A stretch of DNA of 64,000 nt from Bremerella sp. TYQ1 (GCF_020150455.1 NZ_CP083740.1:3410001-3474000), one strand, 5' to 3'; positions 36,632-46,989 are shown, counted from the stretch's first letter. Notes: a model not told the origin generated them from the letters alone. Numbers and translations: made by a program.

Positions 36632-38479
36632 CTAGGCTCCTATTCCGGCAGCACGCAGATCAAATCTGGGGCGAAGCCGCTTCATCGACTCAGCGTCGTT
36701 GACGCCCACTAGAAGCCCGAGGCTACGAAGTCTTCGTTCCAAGAATCGCCGATTGCGAAGCAACAACTCACGAGAAATCGTTTGGCCAGGTGGAGCTTGA
36801 TCAATCAATAGTCCGTAACGCTCTTTCAACAATGACACAAAGTCATTGAATGAAATAGGATTCATTTCTGAATCACCTTCTATACCTGACTTACGAAGAT
36901 GTCGATGGACGAGAAAGTCGAGCATAGTATCAGTAAGCAGTATCGACTTCATCATGCCAGACTTGCGGCCATTTCTCATGGTCTGAAAGGATACTCGCCG
37001 CTCACTTGCTAAGCCATTTGCCTGTCCTATCATGAGGCATGATCCAAAACATTTGAGGATATGTGCCAATTGAAGCCGATCTCCCATCATCTGAGTGACA
37101 GTTTCCGCAAGTCGCATGACAGGATTAGGAATCGCCGTTTCGTCATCCAAAATTGCGATGCAAGCATCCCCAATTCCATCTTCCTTGAAACGCTCAGACA
37201 ATTTCATGCAATGCCTCTTCACATCTCGCAAGATCATCTTGCTATCCCCATGCCGCTGGGATAGCACATCCCCGAGAACGTTGATTCGATCGGTTGCATC
37301 AGGGCGTTTTGGTGGCAAATCAGAAATCTCATAGCGGGATTGGCTCTCAAGAATCCTAAGTGCCATCAAGACCACGGGTAAGCGATGAAGTTGCCTAGTC
37401 ACATCTTCAGTCACTTCTTCAGACAGTCGACGAAGCTCATGGTCCGCCCCACTTGAGCAATCAACGACGAGCGGCCATGGATCAGTAGTTCCGGGAAGTT
37501 TACCATCGCGCTCCCACTGAAAGAGCATTGCGGCAGTTGAAAGAAAAATATTAGTCAAGCTCAAGCCAATACAAGACTCAAGCATCTGCGTTAGCGATTG
37601 CCTAGGAATTGTTGAACCATAGTCTTGTAGGAAAAGTCGCGTGTCTTCACGGAACGCGTCGGTCGCCTGTTTTGCAATCGGATGCTGGTTTGCAATGGCG
37701 CTTGATCCTCGACCGTGACTGCTGGTCTTTGACTTCTCGGTCCCCTTCAATTTAATGGGTTGCTTGCATCGTCTTGCAATGCGAACCGTTGCTAGTTGAT
37801 CGAGTCCCAGCCTCGCTGATTCGTCGAACTCGTCAACTAGATCAGACTTCAGGTCGCGAGTGCTCATGCCAGCACCAAAGACCGCTAGTAAGATGTTCTG
37901 CGTGAAATCATCGTTCACCCTGAAGAATGATTTATCCGATGAATTAGGTTCAATCGCGTCGCCCACTTTCTGATCAGCAAGAATTGCGACCAAAGACTCA
38001 GGTACCAAACGTAGATTGACGACGCTTATTGGCAAATCCATCCAGGCCGATTGATAATGTGTCGGAAATGCCCGAATAATTGGTTTTCTCCTTCCTGGTT
38101 CATGACTCTTGTTTTCTAGGCAGTGCGTGAGCAAGAAATCAGAAAGAACGTTAATTGCAAAAGGAGAGTCAAATCCGGAAAACTGGCTTTCATCAGCAGC
38201 TAGGCCTTTCGCAACGCTAAAGACAGTGGCAGCCTTCTTTGTGCTAGATCGTGTGAACTCCATTTCGTCTGGGAGGGGTTTGAACGTATCAGCAAAGTTG
38301 CCTTGACCACGTCGGTGTCCCCGACGAAACATATAGAACATCGCCGGCAACAAGGCACCAACCGAAAAATCTTGCGGTGTAAACGGGAGAGCCTCTGTGT
38401 AAATTGTTGTCCAGATTTCATTGACCATCGCAGGAGTCAGAATCTCGTTCAGCACTTCCTTCTCGAGCTTATCAGGCAT
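36632..38479 (-). CDS. DptG/MAD7-like defence protein
   Basis: The 615-residue product has no catalytic motif I can identify. It is soluble, rich in Arg and Leu, and ends in a basic region (LLLRNRRFLERRLRSLGLL, which looks like a DNA- or RNA-binding helix pair). Its identification rests mainly on context. It lies between a kinase-NTPase fusion and a giant HerA-like ATPase, the position of DptG between DptF and DptH and of MAD7 between MAD6 and MAD8. It overlaps the upstream gene by eight bases and precedes the next by three, so the trio should be translated in fixed ratio. Function is inferred to be structural or target-recognition. Confidence 0.6.
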   Translation of the reverse strand: MPDKLEKEVLNEILTPAMVNEIWTTIYTEALPFTPQDFSVGALLPAMFYMFRRGHRRGQGNFADTFKPLPDEMEFTRSSTKKAATVFSVAKGLAADESQFSGFDSPFAINVLSDFLLTHCLENKSHEPGRRKPIIRAFPTHYQSAWMDLPISVVNLRLVPESLVAILADQKVGDAIEPNSSDKSFFRVNDDFTQNILLAVFGAGMSTRDLKSDLVDEFDESARLGLDQLATVRIARRCKQPIKLKGTEKSKTSSHGRGSSAIANQHPIAKQATDAFREDTRLFLQDYGSTIPRQSLTQMLESCIGLSLTNIFLSTAAMLFQWERDGKLPGTTDPWPLVVDCSSGADHELRRLSEEVTEDVTRQLHRLPVVLMALRILESQSRYEISDLPPKRPDATDRINVLGDVLSQRHGDSKMILRDVKRHCMKLSERFKEDGIGDACIAILDDETAIPNPVMRLAETVTQMMGDRLQLAHILKCFGSCLMIGQANGLASERRVSFQTMRNGRKSGMMKSILLTDTMLDFLVHRHLRKSGIEGDSEMNPISFNDFVSLLKERYGLLIDQAPPGQTISRELLLRNRRFLERRLRSLGLLVGVNDAESMKRLRPRFDLRAAGIGA

Positions 38480-41400
38480 TAGTTGTTTCCTCCCTCGTGC
38501 CGGCAGTTATCTGCGTATCCTCGAAGAACATTTGCTGAACGCCATTGCTTTCACGTACGCCGAGACGGTATATATCGTCTGGTTGACTCGGATTCCATGC
38601 AAAGACCTCTCGCTCATCTTCCTGTGCCAAACGTTGCGTGAAGATGGACAGGTTCGTAAAAATGTCATCGTTGGCTGCATCCATGATCTGATAACCTTCT
38701 GCAAGTTCCAGCAACAAACCGAACAGATCGGCGCCTAGCCTCAATTCTTCCTCACGGCTGTTGCCCCGGTAGTGATATCGCAAGATCAACCCATTCGCCA
38801 ACCATTCAACTCCGCCGCTATTTCCGCGTTCATCGACTTCCAACGAAAATCGGTCGAGTTGTTTTTCGACCCAAAAAGTCGTCTCGACAGGCGTCCTTGG
38901 CATGATCTTCAATGGGACGACATCTGGCCTTAATAACACGCGATGCGGCAATTGTTCGAGGCGTGAGATTCCGAAGCACAGGCGACGCGTCAATTCGCGA
39001 TTCTCCTCGTCCGACAATATCGGTACGTCGCGGAACTGCTTCAAGCTTGAGTTTTGAAATAACTCGATTGCCTGCGGTTCATTCGTAACGTTACACGATT
39101 GTTCTTCAATCCACTCGAAGTAGGCTCGTCGTCTTTTAGAGACCAAGGTGTCTTGATCTGAAAACTTCGGTGGCTTGTCCGGATCGACCACTGCCTCATG
39201 GCTTCGCAGATAACGGTCAACTGACGGGTTCGCGCCATATGCCGGATCAAGTCGTTGAAGTTCTGAGAGCAAATCGCCCTGGCGCATGATCGAGTCTGAT
39301 GCGAATGCACGATCCCAGTAGTGCTTCGGCTCTAAATCGGGTGACTCATGCAACTCGTCACAGAAATAGACACCGAAAAAGATATAACTAAGCGCACCTC
39401 GCAATTCGCGAGTTGTTATATGTACCATTCCTCTCTGATGCACCGCTTGCAATGCGGCCGCCATTCGTTGACGCACATTTGCTGCGAGTTTCTCAGCCTG
39501 TTCACCGGTTCCCGTTAAAGTCTTGACCGAATTCCACGCCGTACAACGCGACGCAGAAGTGCAGGTAAGACACCCCTTCCAGATGTCACCAGACTCTTTG
39601 CCCCCAAGCATACGATCAAGGAGAGCGTTAAAGAATTCGGTAGACGGTTTCCAATTCTCTTTCTCATCTTCGTTCTGTGGCAACCGTCGCGCATCACCGA
39701 CAAGTGAGCGCTCATTTAGGTTGACCAGCCGAATATGTTCTACAGTTTGATCGGGACCGAATTCCCCTATCAAACTGGTGATTATCCAATCGGTGAGTGG
39801 GGTTTTGCTATGGGCGCTGACATAACTTTCCGCCCACTGGAGTAGACGTCCATCGTTAACCGCGACCAAGTGGACTCTAGGTTCCTCCGAAGGCCCCTGC
39901 TGAAAAGGCTCAAAGAGATCATTGAGTAGCTCGTCTGCCGTTTGACCTTTAAACGATGCTGCGCCATCTAGATTTATCTTAATCGTCGAGCCAAGTGCCG
40001 TGCCGGAGTTGACACGTTGCGACGACTCCTGCCTTCCGAGACCAAGTTTTACCGAAAGATGCTGCAGAAACGCCGTTTTCCCATCACCCGCATTTCCACA
40101 GAGTATAACGAGTTGTACTTTGCCGCTTTCAATATCCTCAAGCAGATTTTTCTCAAGCGTTGTTTCAACATATGTTTGATCAGCAAAAGGTGAGTCCAGT
40201 CCGCGAGTTTCAATTCCACCACGAGGAGATCCTGGGTATGTCGAAAGCAGCTCGCTAAGCCAAGGTATTCGATTAGGAGTACGTGTTGCGTCATCGAACT
40301 CTCCTCCATTGTCATTACCACGAAACGTCTGCTTCACAGTTGTGCTAAACTCATGTTCCGGGGCTGCGTGGTCCTTGCTTGGGGACTTATCTTCCGCGTC
40401 TGATTGTGATGTTGAATTCTTTATCCATTTCAATGCCTGGATCGCATTGAGGAAACGTTGTTCCCGATCTGCAGATGTGGCAATATCCAAAAACTCAGGA
40501 ATCCAGCCCCAAACCTCTCGGTCAACTTTCTCCCAATTCAGACCCTTCTCGCGTTGTTTCTGCCCTCCATACCAGAATGGATCGCGATCACATATGACGT
40601 GATACATTGTCGCCGCCAGGGAGTAGACATCGTGCGAAGCCGAGGCCGGCTGTCCCTCCGACTGTTCCCCTGGGGAGTACATCACTGTGCCTGGACTCCA
40701 GATTGGCTCTCCCTCTTTGAGAATAAAGTCAAAGTCAACAAGGGTCACATCACCAGCATGTTCGATGAGATTCTTAGGGCTAACATCGCCGTGAACCAGA
40801 CCCGCTCGGTGTAACGCACTTAATCCTTCGCAGCTGCTAATGATCCAGCGACCGATCACTGAAAGAGGTGTTTCGCCCAGTTCTTCGGCCAATAATTCTG
40901 CTAACCCAATCCAATCGAAGAGCGTGCTGCCTTCTACCCACTTGAGCAGTGCCACAAAGCGGTCGTCTTCCCACTGATTGGAATGTTCAAATACTGTTGC
41001 CAAATGCGGCTTGTCAGTGTGCGAACGAACACGACGGTAAGCATCTATTGACCGCGATCCGCTCTCCTCGTCAAACATCACCTTTCCCGCAAAGACCCCA
41101 ACATCCTGCCCATCTTGCACTTGAACTATTTTGAATGTCGATCCGTAGCTTCCTGATCCAATTTTGCTGGCGATCCGGTAGTGTTGGTTATTGAATTCAA
41201 TTATGTCGCCTTCACTCCAATACCTTGCCGAGAGTTTAGTTGCTTCGACGCTAGGTTGAGGCTCGGACTTGCTATTATCCTTGGTCAACGACTGAATCAA
41301 TTCTGGGAGTGACAGTCTCTTGCTCGGCTCGTCAGTCATTCCTTCTTCGAGCGTGATTGATGCACTGATGGCCGCATCACTTCCGTTGTCTTGGAACAGC

Positions 41401-42575
41401 GTTCTCAGCGTCATACATAGTGAATAGATATCGCTGCGTTGGTCAGCCCCTCCTATGCCGTGAGTGACTACTTCTGGGGCGGCGAAGTCGGCATCCGCTG
41501 GGTTCAGTTTTGCGTTCGGTGAAAGCGTTTTTGACGCAGAAATACGTGACAAATCGAAATCTGTGAAAATCGGCTGGTCATTCGCACCGACAAGTAGCGA
41601 ACTTGGAGAAATGTGACGATGCACAAACTGAACGTCTTGTAGGTTACTGGCATGAAGTTCCTCCAAGGCGGCGAGGGCACGACAGCAAAACTCGATTCGG
41701 TGATCTTCGCCCCATTTGGCATCGCCCGAACGCTTTAAGAGGGACGGGGCGCATGGGTCGACAATCGAGAAGTACATTAGCTCGCCAGGATACTGAGGAA
41801 CCTCCTGAAACGAGTCCATTAACCGAGGTACGTACGCAGACTTTTGCAGTTTCTGGAGAGTTTCCGCATGACGACGAGCGAGATCATCTGATTTGGGGTC
41901 ATCGCTCGCAGAGAGGTCATACAAATGAAGAACAATCTTATCCCTCGTCCTAATGTGCTCTCCCCGGTAGACCCTATGAAAGCGATCATTGGCCGGTTCT
42001 ACTCGTTCTAAATTGCGAGCGGTTGCGATGTTCCGAACCTCGCCGCGAAGGACAACTTTGCTCAGCGGTTGTAGAAGCTGACAAATCTGCTGTACTTCCA
42101 TCGGTTTGAGTACATTAGGTAACCCAACCCCCAGCATCTCAGAACTGTCTTTCAGTCCATAAAAAGTGGAACCGTGAATCTTTGGCCGATTCGAGGACCA
42201 AGAAACACTTCCACGTGTAAGCAGGAACTTTCCAGCGAGAAAACCGGCATCAATGCTTGCTCGCTTCAACTTACTGGCGATCTTTCGCAATTTGTTTGCA
42301 AGCTTATCTGCCTCGTGAATTACGGTATGACCGGAACTTTTAAGATACGAGGCATCCCAATGTTTTACCTCGATTACGTGTAATCCAGTGGGCCCTATTA
42401 CGATCACATCCACATCGTCCGGAACTGCTTGAGTCGTCACCGAGTGGGGAAGATTGGAAAGTATAATCCAATCGCCTCCTCCCTGAAGTTTATTCAAGTC
42501 CGCCTTCAATCGTTCTACGGCGATTCTTTCACTCTCGTTAGCAAACTCGCCACAAGGGATGTAATGGACTGTCAA
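38472..42575 (-). CDS. NERD nuclease - pseudokinase - kinase - NTPase fusion (MAD6/DptF-like)
   Basis: This 1367-residue protein has four parts. The N-terminal NERD nuclease-related domain has Asp56, Glu69 and Lys71 in DVIVIGPTGLHVIEVK. A first kinase-like domain (about 190-400) lacks the ATP-anchoring Lys and has HRH in place of HRD, so it is a pseudokinase. A second kinase domain (about 470-700) has GSGSYGSTF, a Lys in AGKVM, HGDVSPKNL and DFD, and is probably active. The C-terminal P-loop NTPase (about 800-1200), of DptF type, has Walker A GNAGDGKTAFLQ near 828 and a Cys cluster CLTCTSASRC. The start is TTG at 42575 with GGGGGT five bases upstream. It heads the operon with the DptG- and DptH-like genes. 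Confidence 0.78.
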   Translation of the reverse strand: MTVHYIPCGEFANESERIAVERLKADLNKLQGGGDWIILSNLPHSVTTQAVPDDVDVIVIGPTGLHVIEVKHWDASYLKSSGHTVIHEADKLANKLRKIASKLKRASIDAGFLAGKFLLTRGSVSWSSNRPKIHGSTFYGLKDSSEMLGVGLPNVLKPMEVQQICQLLQPLSKVVLRGEVRNIATARNLERVEPANDRFHRVYRGEHIRTRDKIVLHLYDLSASDDPKSDDLARRHAETLQKLQKSAYVPRLMDSFQEVPQYPGELMYFSIVDPCAPSLLKRSGDAKWGEDHRIEFCCRALAALEELHASNLQDVQFVHRHISPSSLLVGANDQPIFTDFDLSRISASKTLSPNAKLNPADADFAAPEVVTHGIGGADQRSDIYSLCMTLRTLFQDNGSDAAISASITLEEGMTDEPSKRLSLPELIQSLTKDNSKSEPQPSVEATKLSARYWSEGDIIEFNNQHYRIASKIGSGSYGSTFKIVQVQDGQDVGVFAGKVMFDEESGSRSIDAYRRVRSHTDKPHLATVFEHSNQWEDDRFVALLKWVEGSTLFDWIGLAELLAEELGETPLSVIGRWIISSCEGLSALHRAGLVHGDVSPKNLIEHAGDVTLVDFDFILKEGEPIWSPGTVMYSPGEQSEGQPASASHDVYSLAATMYHVICDRDPFWYGGQKQREKGLNWEKVDREVWGWIPEFLDIATSADREQRFLNAIQALKWIKNSTSQSDAEDKSPSKDHAAPEHEFSTTVKQTFRGNDNGGEFDDATRTPNRIPWLSELLSTYPGSPRGGIETRGLDSPFADQTYVETTLEKNLLEDIESGKVQLVILCGNAGDGKTAFLQHLSVKLGLGRQESSQRVNSGTALGSTIKINLDGAASFKGQTADELLNDLFEPFQQGPSEEPRVHLVAVNDGRLLQWAESYVSAHSKTPLTDWIITSLIGEFGPDQTVEHIRLVNLNERSLVGDARRLPQNEDEKENWKPSTEFFNALLDRMLGGKESGDIWKGCLTCTSASRCTAWNSVKTLTGTGEQAEKLAANVRQRMAAALQAVHQRGMVHITTRELRGALSYIFFGVYFCDELHESPDLEPKHYWDRAFASDSIMRQGDLLSELQRLDPAYGANPSVDRYLRSHEAVVDPDKPPKFSDQDTLVSKRRRAYFEWIEEQSCNVTNEPQAIELFQNSSLKQFRDVPILSDEENRELTRRLCFGISRLEQLPHRVLLRPDVVPLKIMPRTPVETTFWVEKQLDRFSLEVDERGNSGGVEWLANGLILRYHYRGNSREEELRLGADLFGLLLELAEGYQIMDAANDDIFTNLSIFTQRLAQEDEREVFAWNPSQPDDIYRLGVRESNGVQQMFFEDTQITAGTREETTNA

Positions 42576-42905
42576 TTTAAACCCCCAGAAGCTTTCGTAA
42601 TTTACGACAACCTAAGACCTGTTAGCTGAGTCACTGCAACACTTCCTTAAGTGACGTGAAGATTTTAAGCAATTATCACGATGAAGAACAACAATATCTG
42701 AGCTATCTTAAGACGCAATACGGGAATTCAAGGCGGGTCAGTCTCGAAGGCTAAGAAGGTAGCTAAGCAGGGTCAGTATGTAGCGTGAATGACGGCTAAA
42801 GCCGTATAGAATTACTTCAGATGGAGGTCCACTCGTCGAATCTAAGGGTTTCCACACCAGGTCTTGTGACTGCAGTGTTTTGACCTACGTTTTCAATCGG
42901 ATCAG
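42576..42905. other. Intergenic stretch upstream of the NERD-kinase operon
   Basis: About 330 bases with no gene. It should contain the promoter of the NERD-kinase operon on the minus strand and the 3' end of the inverted pseudogene. I see no RNA gene or strong repeat. Confidence 0.4.
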
Positions 42906-43993
42906 ATATCACAGCTCGCAGTCTTGTGCATGAATGACAATTGTCGCAGTCGCTGCTAACGATGTCATTGATTTGTATAAAGGTGGGAGTTCGTCATATT
43001 TCAGTAGGCGAGACCCTATTTTCCCTGATCGAAAAAGGGACTCAAATTCAACATGCGAAAGCGAGACTTTTCTTACATCATCCCGTTGAAGAATCGGCGC
43101 GCCTCGTTTACCCATGGACTGCAGCCCCTCTATCTCACAAACGGGAATGTGCTCTCCCGACGTCCGAAGGACTTGGTTAGGACATTGAAGACGATCAGTC
43201 GGTCGAAGGAATCCACAACAGCAGGGAAAGCGAAATCTATTTTGATCATCAGCGAACCGGCATAGATAATTATCGCAGGTCATTCCTTTTAACCTCGCAA
43301 GCTGCGAGTTTAACCGCTGATCACGCAAGTAAGACGGCCAACATGTTTCACCTTTACTGCTTGTTGAAGTGGAGTTATCTAACGAAAACTCTTTACTCGC
43401 CGTTGCAGATCGAGGTAATGCCACGGATCGTATTCGTCAAAGGGTTAGAAAATTAGAAGCAGCTAAGGTTGAATTGACTCCTGTCCAGATGAGCGAGAAT
43501 CAGATTATCAATCGAGATGTTAGACAATTCAATCACGATTTATCAAACATCGCTGAAGGGCATGCGTATTCAGATTACGAACTATTTGACGGACATATAC
43601 TTCGGGTCCGAGCGTGACATCCAGACAAAGCAGAAGAGATCACTGGAGCCGATTTGATCTACGAACGTCATCATCCCCAGTCAGAACGAGTTCAGGTCGT
43701 GATGATTCAATACAAAGTGTGGGATGACAACAAGCTTTGCTTAGATCGAAGTTTGGCGAGTTGAATGAACTCGCGGACAGTTGGACTGACTTGTGCTTCG
43801 CGCAACAAACTAGAATCCCCGAGTACCTCCGGACAAATCTGACCTCCAATTTCAAGAGCCTTTCGGTAGGTCGCTTTAGACTAGTTCCCCGCCGTCGCGA
43901 GATTTATGAGCTCACGAACCGCGTTTAGCGTAACCCATTCAGAATCAATGCGACTGGGCGCTTCTCCGAAAGCGTCTTGTAATCTTGGTCCAT
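42906..43993 (-). pseudogene. Unknown gene broken by a 400-base internal inversion and stop codons
   Basis: Three pieces fit one original minus-strand gene. Piece 1 (43993 to about 43750, minus strand) reads VTLNAVRELINLATAGN, an in-frame TAG, then KALEIGGQICPEVLGD. Piece 2 (about 43333-43740) is coding on the plus strand: VELSNENSLLAVADRGN, an in-frame TGA, then GADLIYERHH and QYKVWDDNKL. Piece 3 (about 43325 to 42909, minus strand) reads LRDQRLNSQLARLKGMTC, then CGFLRPTDRLQ and ASATIVIHAQ-like ending sequence. If piece 2 is flipped back, WDDNKL joins directly to YLRDQRLNSQ. The join and in-frame stops mark it as dead. I do not know the function of the original family. Confidence 0.6.
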
Positions 43994-44142
43994 GAGAACT
44001 TCCTTGGGCTGTCGATCGACGGATACGGCGTTTGCGACACAACCACTCCGAAACCCAGTGGTACTTTGCTGAATTAACGGAGGTTGGATTGATTTGCCTG
44101 ATGGGATTAGCTCTGGCAAGTGATGCCATGCACTAGAAACAG

Positions 44143-44859
44143 CTATCCTGCGAAGAACTGCCGTTGACGTGAACGTGCAGTATCCCCGAAGTAACCTTTC
44201 CACCATTCATCCGTTCTCAAGTGATTGGGCTTTGTGCCTAGTTTGCTGGCGTCAACTCCCTCCAGGAACTCGCGAAATGCGTGATGATTATATAGCCGCA
44301 TGAACTCGCCTAGGTAGATGTCGGCGACTCGATTATTGTTGCGGACAATCAACATGTTTTCATCGTTCTTAGTCGATGAAGCTTCACTGAAGTTGGCTGA
44401 GCCGGCGATCACGATTGGCGAACTTGTGAGCGGGTCAATCAGAATGAACTTATTATGGATGTAGCGGACGTTACGATTTAATCCAGAATCCTTCTCGGAT
44501 AGCCAACGGTCGAATTTGGAACGGGTCAGTTTTGACCCGATCGCGAATCGGTTCTCCTTCATCCTGCGAAGTGCGCTAATCTTGGCTTCCTCTGCGCCCC
44601 GCTGTGGACCTTTCTTCATCGGACGAGTTTTCTTCTCCATGACAGCGTATCGCAATCCTGCCGAAGTGTTCCGGTAAACATCCTGAATGATAGCGTTCAT
44701 TCCAAAGGCGAATGTCGCGAATAGGCCATCGTTCGCTTTCAATCCCAGATCGGCGTAATACTCCAGAGCGTCTGTTTCACTGCGCGGACTGAAAACGGAC
44801 GTAGTACCGACTGGTAGAAGTCCGGTACAGGCCTTTTCTAAAATATCAGCAAATTGCCT
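44143..44859 (-). pseudogene. Phospholipase D-type nuclease, C-terminal remnant
   Basis: The frame carries one HKD motif (HNKFILID followed by GSANFSEAS and NDENML), the second half of a PLD-family phosphodiesterase. The usual first half (another HKD) is missing. Coding sequence begins immediately after the stop of the SMC-like gene and in the same frame (the TAG is followed by RQFADILEKACTG), and no good start exists. TTG at 44742 is the first start-type codon that leaves the domain whole. A deletion probably removed the 5' half. PLD genes are members of some defence systems, such as DISARM, so this may be the relic of a partner gene. Confidence 0.6.
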
Positions 44860-46989
44860 CTATTCTGCACCGACCAAACGTCGGGGTGAAACATCAGCTT
44901 CAACCTCGTACTGCTCGATGTCAGGGCCAGAGCGACTCCATCCACGCAACTCAATTACTGAAGTCCTCTTTCCGGGGCTCGCCGGGCGAAGTTTTCTCGC
45001 CAACAGTTCGCCAAACCGAGAGTCGTGAGTCGACACGAGTAATTGGCGTTCATCTTTGGTTCTACGAAGCAAATCAACCAAACCGAGTAAGTTAATCTCA
45101 TCCAGACTCTGAATTGGATCATCAAGCACCGCCGCCTGGACTGGAATGCTGGGAAGGGTCAAGTTGAATGACAAAAACAAAGAAACAGCCAGAGCATTCA
45201 ATTGTGAGCTCGACAGAACCGAAGATGGCTTCTCCGATGACACCACGGCCTCTTCATCCTTAATCACCGCGTTGAGTCGTCCCTTTCCGCGACTTAGCGA
45301 TGTAACGAAACTGATAGCCCGAAATGCCGGGTGTGGATCTATTCTGGCGTATATCCGTTGAAGAAACGGCTCGATGTCCCTCAACCGCTCAACCGCTATC
45401 TTTGAGTTGGCTTCTCGGAGCTCCTCAATTATACGACGTGCTGTACTGTATGCTCTTTCACGTATTTCTATTCTGCGTGAGTTTTGAAGCAGCTCCTGTC
45501 TTGACTTTTCAAGTTCTGCCTCCACGACCAATAGGCGTGCTTTTGCTGACTCTCGAGCAAGATTCGCCGCCATCAACTCACCATCGCGGACACATTGCAC
45601 GGCAAGCTGTTCTTTGACCTTGAGCTTCTCCAGAACAGGCTCTATCTCTTCCTCAATCTTGCTGGGGTCAACACCAAGTTCCTGACACAGACTCGAAACG
45701 TCTACCTTCCACTGTTCATGCTTTGCCCCTTGGGCCTTTACGTCTCGAAGCTTAGCTTCACACTTCGAGACCTTCTCAGTCGACTGCTTTTCCCGCTCCA
45801 GAAGCTTCTCGATGGAATTCTCTGCAGCAACTGGCTCAGACGGACCTTTCTCTCCGATCAGCTCCTCCAATCGTGCCCGAGTAGCATCAACATCGTAATC
45901 TTGCTGACACACGGGACATCGCTCCTCGAGCAGCCGAATTGCTATCTCCGCAAGGGCTTTGTGTTGCTCAACAAGCTCTTTGGCTCGCACGCGTTCGGCC
46001 CTCAAAGATGCCGTCCTTTCCTGAGCGGACTTGATCTCCTGTCGCACATCGGCCAACTCTTTTCCTGCTTGATCTAGCAAGACTTGAGCCTCAGGAATTG
46101 CCTCTGAGTTGAACTCTGGTTTTGAACCAGCTAATTCTCGAAGTTGAACCGCCGATCCCTCGAGGCGTCGCTGTTTAGCACGACTTGACTCTAGCCGCTG
46201 AATTGCATCAGACACACGTGTTGCTGCGTCTGGCGAAGACGGTGCAGGAACGTTAGGTACATCGACGACAGTGCCAACTCTTTTCCACCAGACTTGCCAT
46301 TCAGGAAGCTCTCCATCGGTCTTTGAATCGACTGTTTCTCGAAGTCGCAATAATTGGGATTCGAGATCCTGAACCCGCTTGGAGAGCGGGTCGCTTTCCT
46401 TCGCCAACTTTCCGGTAGCGATCGCCCAGCTGCGACTCTCCGATTCAAGTTGGCTCTGAAGTTCGTTAAGCCTTCCGGTGCCGACCAGCTCACTAATCAC
46501 GCTGAACCGATCTCGATCTGTGGTCGATTCAACAAAATCTCTGATCCTGTCCTGCTGCAAGTAAACGCATCGCGTTAATGTCGATGAGAGCACAGAATTC
46601 TCGTCGTTCGCGGACGCAGCGTCCGGCCACAAGCTCTCGATCAATCGGGCTTTGGCAATACTCCCTTTTAGCTGCTGTCCGTTCTCGACAACCGAAACTG
46701 AGTGAGAATCGCTATCAATGAGCCTTATGATGCACAATTCCTCGCCATTGGGCTGAGTGAGGCGCAATGTCGTCCTAGCCTGCCCGGTTTCTGAGTAAAG
46801 CGATATCACGCTTCCATTTTCGCCCAAACGCGGAAGCTGTCCGCACAGTCCCCAGTGAATGGCGTCCAACAAGGATGTCTTTCCAAGGCCATTCGCACCA
46901 ACCAAGATTGTCGCATCAGCACTTAAATCAAACGCGACCGTCTTTGGAAATCCACGGAATCCAGATATTTCAATGTGCTTTAGCCTCAT
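44860..46989 (-). CDS. lmuB: Lamassu SMC-like ATPase (LmuB)
   Basis: The 709-residue product is a Rad50/SMC-type ATPase. It has an N-terminal Walker A GANGLGKTS (31-39), a long coiled coil broken by a zinc-hook motif CPVC near residue 360, a signature-type segment (LSSSQLNALAVSLFLSF) and a C-terminal Walker B (AVLDDPIQSLDE, near 626). Together with the SIR2 gene and the small gene in front of it, each overlapping by four bases, it matches the three-gene order of Lamassu-type systems (effector, small subunit, SMC ATPase). LmuB senses foreign DNA structures and activates the effector. The family call rests on gene order plus domain, not on a search. Confidence 0.8.
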   Translation of the reverse strand: MRLKHIEISGFRGFPKTVAFDLSADATILVGANGLGKTSLLDAIHWGLCGQLPRLGENGSVISLYSETGQARTTLRLTQPNGEELCIIRLIDSDSHSVSVVENGQQLKGSIAKARLIESLWPDAASANDENSVLSSTLTRCVYLQQDRIRDFVESTTDRDRFSVISELVGTGRLNELQSQLESESRSWAIATGKLAKESDPLSKRVQDLESQLLRLRETVDSKTDGELPEWQVWWKRVGTVVDVPNVPAPSSPDAATRVSDAIQRLESSRAKQRRLEGSAVQLRELAGSKPEFNSEAIPEAQVLLDQAGKELADVRQEIKSAQERTASLRAERVRAKELVEQHKALAEIAIRLLEERCPVCQQDYDVDATRARLEELIGEKGPSEPVAAENSIEKLLEREKQSTEKVSKCEAKLRDVKAQGAKHEQWKVDVSSLCQELGVDPSKIEEEIEPVLEKLKVKEQLAVQCVRDGELMAANLARESAKARLLVVEAELEKSRQELLQNSRRIEIRERAYSTARRIIEELREANSKIAVERLRDIEPFLQRIYARIDPHPAFRAISFVTSLSRGKGRLNAVIKDEEAVVSSEKPSSVLSSSQLNALAVSLFLSFNLTLPSIPVQAAVLDDPIQSLDEINLLGLVDLLRRTKDERQLLVSTHDSRFGELLARKLRPASPGKRTSVIELRGWSRSGPDIEQYEVEADVSPRRLVGAE

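Noticed and set aside
31631..42575. Complete phosphorothioation restriction system
   Set aside because: No DndA-E or SspA-D genes are seen, so the Dpt-like trio cannot be called a Dnd system from this window.
42909..43424. A 171-codon minus-strand frame as a normal gene
   Set aside because: Only its last part (from about 43325 down) reads like protein. The first 34 codons are antisense to the inverted middle piece of the pseudogene, so it is not an intact gene.
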